Positions 61,037 through 64,000 of a stretch of 64,000 nt of DNA are shown here, piece by piece (within the stretch, counting starts at the first letter, position 1; every line of letters begins with the position of its first letter). A program made the translations under genes and the position numbers. The DNA lies in NCBI GenBank assembly GCA_900188465.1, contig FZPE01000001.1, positions 992,001 to 1,056,000 of the forward strand, given 5' to 3'. Source of the stretch: Micrococcales bacterium KH10 (GTDB taxonomy: Bacteria; Actinomycetota; Actinomycetes; Actinomycetales; Cellulomonadaceae). The notes beneath the pieces were generated by a model that did no database searches, was not told the DNA's origin, and worked only from the letters and a program-made list of their open reading frames with translations.

Positions 61037-61256
61037 ATCGCCGCTCTCCCTTGACGCGCGCCCTGCGTTGGTCGACCGTACTCAGATTACTATCGGCGCC
61101 GCCGCTTGTCGGCGCCTCGGAGGGTTACCTCAACATCCGTACGGTCTATCAACGAGCGGTGATATACGCACCGTCAAATACGTTTTAGGAGAGCAACTGG
61201 GTGGAACTGTTCTCCTCGCAGACAAATATAGAGTCGAGGGTTCGAGTAAGAGCATC

Positions 61257-61727
61257 ATGGTGGACCTCGGCAGCGACCATTACAAAGAATGGCGGCCTCT
61301 GTTGGCCTACAGGGCGGGCTGCCCGCCCCAGCCTAGCCAAACGCCAGCGGAGCCCCCGGAAGCGCCAGATACGGCCCCACAGGCCGTTTCTGGGCGGCGA
61401 GGGCGCAAGCCGCAGCTGCACCTGCCGATCGAGCAGCAGCTCGAAGTTGTTGAGCTGTACAAGGCTGGCGTCTCGGTCAAGGAGATAGCTGAGCGCTTCC
61501 ACATCCACCGCGCCACGGTCAGCGAGATCTGCAAGCGCAGGCGCGTTCCGCTCCGCAACGAGAGCCGAGGACTGACACGGGAGCAAGTACAGGGCGCCGC
61601 GCTTCGATATGTCCAGGGTGCGTCGCTCGCGACAGTCGCGAAGGAGTTCGGCTCGACTCCAACAACGATCCGCACGGCGCTGATGGCGGCTGGGATCGAG
61701 ATGCGGCCAGCGCGCGGTAGTAAGTGA
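61257..61727 (+). CDS. Helix-turn-helix protein of the recombinase-associated type
   Basis: From ATG 61257 the protein has 156 residues; the frame continues upstream to 61005 but is less convincing there. After a Pro-rich linker it has two helix-turn-helix units: VSVKEIAERFHIHRATVSEI and ASLATVAKEFGSTPTTIRTA. Two such units per protein are typical of short genes found beside serine recombinases and integrases in actinobacteria. No recombinase is next to it in the window, so it may be a leftover of a mobile element. The start is uncertain. Confidence 0.6.
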   Translation: MVDLGSDHYKEWRPLLAYRAGCPPQPSQTPAEPPEAPDTAPQAVSGRRGRKPQLHLPIEQQLEVVELYKAGVSVKEIAERFHIHRATVSEICKRRRVPLRNESRGLTREQVQGAALRYVQGASLATVAKEFGSTPTTIRTALMAAGIEMRPARGSK

Positions 61728-61768
61728 CGACGTTAGCTGATTCAGAAGAGCCATTGCCAAGAACCAGC

Positions 61769-61993
61769 CTAGCTCTGAAAGCTGGAGCCCAGGATGATCC
61801 CCCAGAGGCGCTTATCAGCCGCCTTGGTCTCCGCCAGCTCTAGCGCCTTGTGCTTGTCCTGCGCTGCCGGATATAACCCCTCGTGGAGGTGTTTCTCGAA
61901 CTCGCTGTCCCGAACCCGCTTGACCATGTCAGTATATCCCGCTTCTTCAGCTGTTAACACCTTCCCGGAGCGCGGGAACTTGATTTCGCGCAT
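61769..61993 (-). CDS. Small protein of unknown function downstream of the OLD gene
   Basis: A 74-residue charged protein (RSGKVLTAEEAGYTDMVKRV, then Lys/Glu-rich helices) starts 27 bases after the OLD nuclease gene with AGAAGG eight bases ahead. Codon use looks coding. I do not recognise it. Its place in a defence operon suggests an accessory, immunity or regulatory role, but nothing in the sequence proves this. Confidence 0.55.
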   Translation of the reverse strand: MREIKFPRSGKVLTAEEAGYTDMVKRVRDSEFEKHLHEGLYPAAQDKHKALELAETKAADKRLWGIILGSSFQS

Positions 61994-62020
61994 GATGCTG
62001 GCCTTCTCTTCGGACTTTTG

Positions 62021-63715
62021 CTACGGCGCAGTCGCGAGGTTCACAAACTCCTGCTTGAGGGCATCAATCTTTGCTTGTTCAACTAGCCCGGACTCGAGGT
62101 TGTAGAGCACATACTGCGGCTTCCGACTCGACTCGGGCGGTTTATTGGGTAGCGGAACGATGCCAAGTTCAGTTTCGAGGTCGTTGGAGAATCGAGTAAT
62201 CCGCTTCGTGAAATTCGTCCTAGCTTCGTTGATGGCCGCAGTGACCTCCGTGTCAGAGCAACGGCCACTATCACCGTCATAGAGCACCGAGTGGTCGATA
62301 CCGAAGGCGCTCAATATCGCGATGAAACGATGGATATTGAACTTGCCCATGCAGTCGATGACAGCGAGACCGCGAACCGGCGGCTCCATGTGCCCGCGCG
62401 TCGTGAGATACCTGTAGAGCGCAGTCTCGCTCGGCCCCTCGACGAGGATGACCCGCTGACTGAAGAATGCGGTGGTCCGAGTCGACTGCATCCAAAGTTC
62501 GGTCTTCAACGACGCCATCATCGCCGCCTTGTTGACATCGACTGCACTCGTGCCGTGCGGCACGATGCTGTCGTCAGCGACGAGTGCGTCGGAAAAGAGC
62601 TGATCAAGTTGTGACTGGGATAGCTGATACGAGGTGGTCACACCTTCATCTCGACGGAGACGGATCAGCCTCGTCAAGTCGTCCATCGATCGGCTCACGA
62701 ACCGTGAACTATGCGTCGTTAGCAACACCTTCGTGGTGCCGTCCTGTACGAGCTTCAGCAGGCTGTCGTGCAGTACTTCTTCCTGCGACGGGTGCAGAAA
62801 GGCTTCCGGTTCCTCATAAAGAATCCAGGTGAGCTGCGGCGTGAACTCCTTCTTCTCGCTGGACGACGCCTTCGGCGGGTTTGCGTGCTTCGCGGCTAGC
62901 TTGATGAGCGTGTAGATCAGATGCCGCTGGAACCCCGCGCCGAATCGCGACTGATCAATTTCTCCACCGTGCGTCTCATCAATGAGCTGTGGCTTGATCA
63001 GGGTCTTCAGGATTTCTTCAGGCTGAATACTCTGAACTGCCAACGAGAACGAGGCTTCCCAGCTCGATATCTCATCAGTTATTTCCTCCTCGAGCGACTC
63101 GAGAGACCGACCATCAGCGCTTGCCTGCGTCTTAATTGAGCCCTCGAAGGTGCCGAATGCTTCCGTCAGGTGCTTGTATGCGGGGCTGTCGGCCACAACC
63201 TTGTTGAGCACTTCGGCTACAAGCTCACGCAGCGCTGACGGGCCGGTCAGCTTGGTGTTCTCATCGATCTTGCTCACCGCAGGGATGTAAACGATGTGAC
63301 CAACTTTGCCGGAGCCGACGTTCTTCGCGCCGTAGAAGAGGTTGTTAGAGAGGTTGCCGTTTTCGTAGGCGTAGTAGCCCGAGCGGGCTTTTCCGTCGGC
63401 GCCCGTTGACGGACTGACGTAGTTGCGAACCCGGAATGTGCCGTCGGCACTCTTGTAGTCATCCTTCAGTTGCGCCAGTTCATCTTCGGTCGGCTTGAAC
63501 TCCACCTCAACCCATGCCTCGGGGTCGCCCGAGGCAACCTTCGGTTTGTCGCGTGCGTCATCCCACTTCAGGTCGCCATAGAACAAGCGGATCGCATCAA
63601 TGATGTTGCTCTTGCCCGCATTGTTGGCACCGGCGATCAGTGAGAGCGGCTCGAGCCGAATCCTCGCATCGTGGATACTGCGGAAGTTGTGGATCTGGAT
63701 TTCTACGGCACGCAT
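62021..63715 (-). CDS. OLD-family ATP-dependent endonuclease (ABC-ATPase plus TOPRIM)
   Basis: From ATG 63715 the protein has 564 residues; the stop of the Res gene overlaps this ATG (TAATG), and GGAG lies six bases ahead, so it is chosen over the ATG four codons upstream. Walker A is GANNAGKS (29-36), the signature-like stretch FGAGFQRHLIY, Walker B WILYEEPEAFLHP and H-loop LTTHSS form the ABC ATPase. A TOPRIM domain (about 425-560) has the Glu in VILVEGPSE and the acidic DGDSG. OLD proteins are DNA nucleases with anti-phage roles (P2 OLD, GajA). No UvrD-like helicase follows. Confidence 0.92.
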   Translation of the reverse strand: MRAVEIQIHNFRSIHDARIRLEPLSLIAGANNAGKSNIIDAIRLFYGDLKWDDARDKPKVASGDPEAWVEVEFKPTEDELAQLKDDYKSADGTFRVRNYVSPSTGADGKARSGYYAYENGNLSNNLFYGAKNVGSGKVGHIVYIPAVSKIDENTKLTGPSALRELVAEVLNKVVADSPAYKHLTEAFGTFEGSIKTQASADGRSLESLEEEITDEISSWEASFSLAVQSIQPEEILKTLIKPQLIDETHGGEIDQSRFGAGFQRHLIYTLIKLAAKHANPPKASSSEKKEFTPQLTWILYEEPEAFLHPSQEEVLHDSLLKLVQDGTTKVLLTTHSSRFVSRSMDDLTRLIRLRRDEGVTTSYQLSQSQLDQLFSDALVADDSIVPHGTSAVDVNKAAMMASLKTELWMQSTRTTAFFSQRVILVEGPSETALYRYLTTRGHMEPPVRGLAVIDCMGKFNIHRFIAILSAFGIDHSVLYDGDSGRCSDTEVTAAINEARTNFTKRITRFSNDLETELGIVPLPNKPPESSRKPQYVLYNLESGLVEQAKIDALKQEFVNLATAP

Positions 63716-64000
63716 TAAAGGCTCCATCTCCCAGGTACTGCCCGCGCATAGTCGTCGATGCCGATGGCCTCGAAGTGGCGCTTGGCGGACTTGATCTTCG
63801 CGAGTTCAGTCGGTCGGAGTTTCGAGTCGTCGAGGGTGCTCTTCGTCTCGCGGATCATGTAGATCCGGTCCTCGCCGTCCTCCTGCTTGATGATCGCCCA
63901 GTCGGGGTTGTACGGCCCGACCGGGGTGTCGATCTTGAACTTCGCAGGCAGCTTCATGAACAGCTTGATGTCCTCGCGAGAGTCGAGCAGCTCCGCGAAC
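63715..64000 (-). CDS. Type III restriction enzyme Res subunit, C-terminal fragment (runs off the right edge)
   Basis: The frame is open to the window end and reads FAELLDSREDIKLFMKLPAK at its visible start, then YNPDWAIIKQ, ETKSTLDDSKLR and RHFEAIG. This is the nuclease (PD-ExK-like) end of type III Res helicase-nucleases, where the Asp of NPDWA and the E-x-K of ETKS form the catalytic core. The methylase (Mod) gene should lie beyond the window. It is translationally coupled to the OLD nuclease. Confidence 0.88.
   Translation of the reverse strand, partial: FAELLDSREDIKLFMKLPAKFKIDTPVGPYNPDWAIIKQEDGEDRIYMIRETKSTLDDSKLRPTELAKIKSAKRHFEAIGIDDYARAVPGRWSL

Noticed and set aside
61095-61116. Hairpin GGCGCCG/CGGCGCC as terminator
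   Set aside because: It lies upstream of both flanking genes, so it cannot terminate either; it may be chance in GC-rich DNA.
1-64000. tRNA, rRNA and CRISPR arrays
   Set aside because: No cloverleaf-like sequence, rRNA motif or regularly spaced direct repeat was noticed by eye; a covariance-model search was not possible.

Overview
The window comes from a high-GC Gram-positive actinobacterium. The signs are GTG starts and tight ATGA/GTGA/TAATG gene overlaps, actinobacterial-type MenB, a DtxR/IdeR-type iron box, a Zur-type box in front of zinc-free ribosomal protein paralogues, a TipA-type MerR regulator, and many large secreted proteins. The exact genus cannot be fixed from the sequence; Actinomycetaceae or a related order is a guess. 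Gene density is high and several convergent pairs overlap or abut without room for a terminator.

Layout. 1-8.7 kb (minus): serine/threonine kinase, giant FN3/Ig-like membrane protein, MoxR ATPase and the start of a DUF58 protein, the order of the bifidobacterial PFNA-type locus. 8.9-13.8 kb: menB, a secreted beta-helix protein, a Rho-N-domain protein, a class I glutamine amidotransferase, a PAP2 phosphatase. 14-16.1 kb: GntR(YtrA)-ABC-permease operon behind a palindromic operator. 16.4-23.3 kb: a 2302-residue secreted GH92 alpha-mannosidase with CBM and Ig-like modules. 23.7-27.3 kb: TipA-like MerR regulator and a NodI/NodJ-like ABC exporter with two permeases. 27.4-28.2 kb: siderophore-interacting protein behind an iron box. 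28.3-34 kb: DUF4956-VTC-Cthe_2159-like lipoprotein-response regulator-histidine kinase operon, then a convergent serpin lipoprotein. 35.4-37.5 kb: XRE-cupin regulator divergent from a thioredoxin-reductase/methyltransferase fusion.

37.5-51 kb is the centrepiece: a zinc-starvation island built as two divergent operons around one Zur-type box at 42438-42452. Leftward: L31B, a CobW-like protein with lost GTPase motifs, zinc-free L32, L36 and a 973-residue surface protein. Rightward: zinc-free L28, L33, S14, a three-repeat wall protein, a ZnuA-like lipoprotein, a single-repeat surface protein, ABC ATPase, permease and a lytic transglycosylase-like protein. The design would release zinc from ribosomes while building a wall-to-membrane zinc uptake chain. 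The surface domains share a GHxD element and an HxHxxWxF element that look like a metal site, and the binding lipoprotein carries the same domain inserted in circularly permuted order.

51-61 kb holds smaller units: an HbpS/UPF0303 protein, ArsR with a tandem SRPBCC protein, SulP transporter with ArsR and a perfect dyad operator, a lipoprotein, decayed sequence with a GNAT remnant (56.3-57.06 kb), two small membrane proteins, a semialdehyde dehydrogenase, an M23-like peptidase, and a DHFR-like reductase. 61.2-64 kb is the edge of a defence or mobile region: an HTH protein of the recombinase-associated type, a small unknown ORF, an OLD-family ATPase/TOPRIM nuclease, and the C-terminus of a type III restriction Res subunit running off the window.
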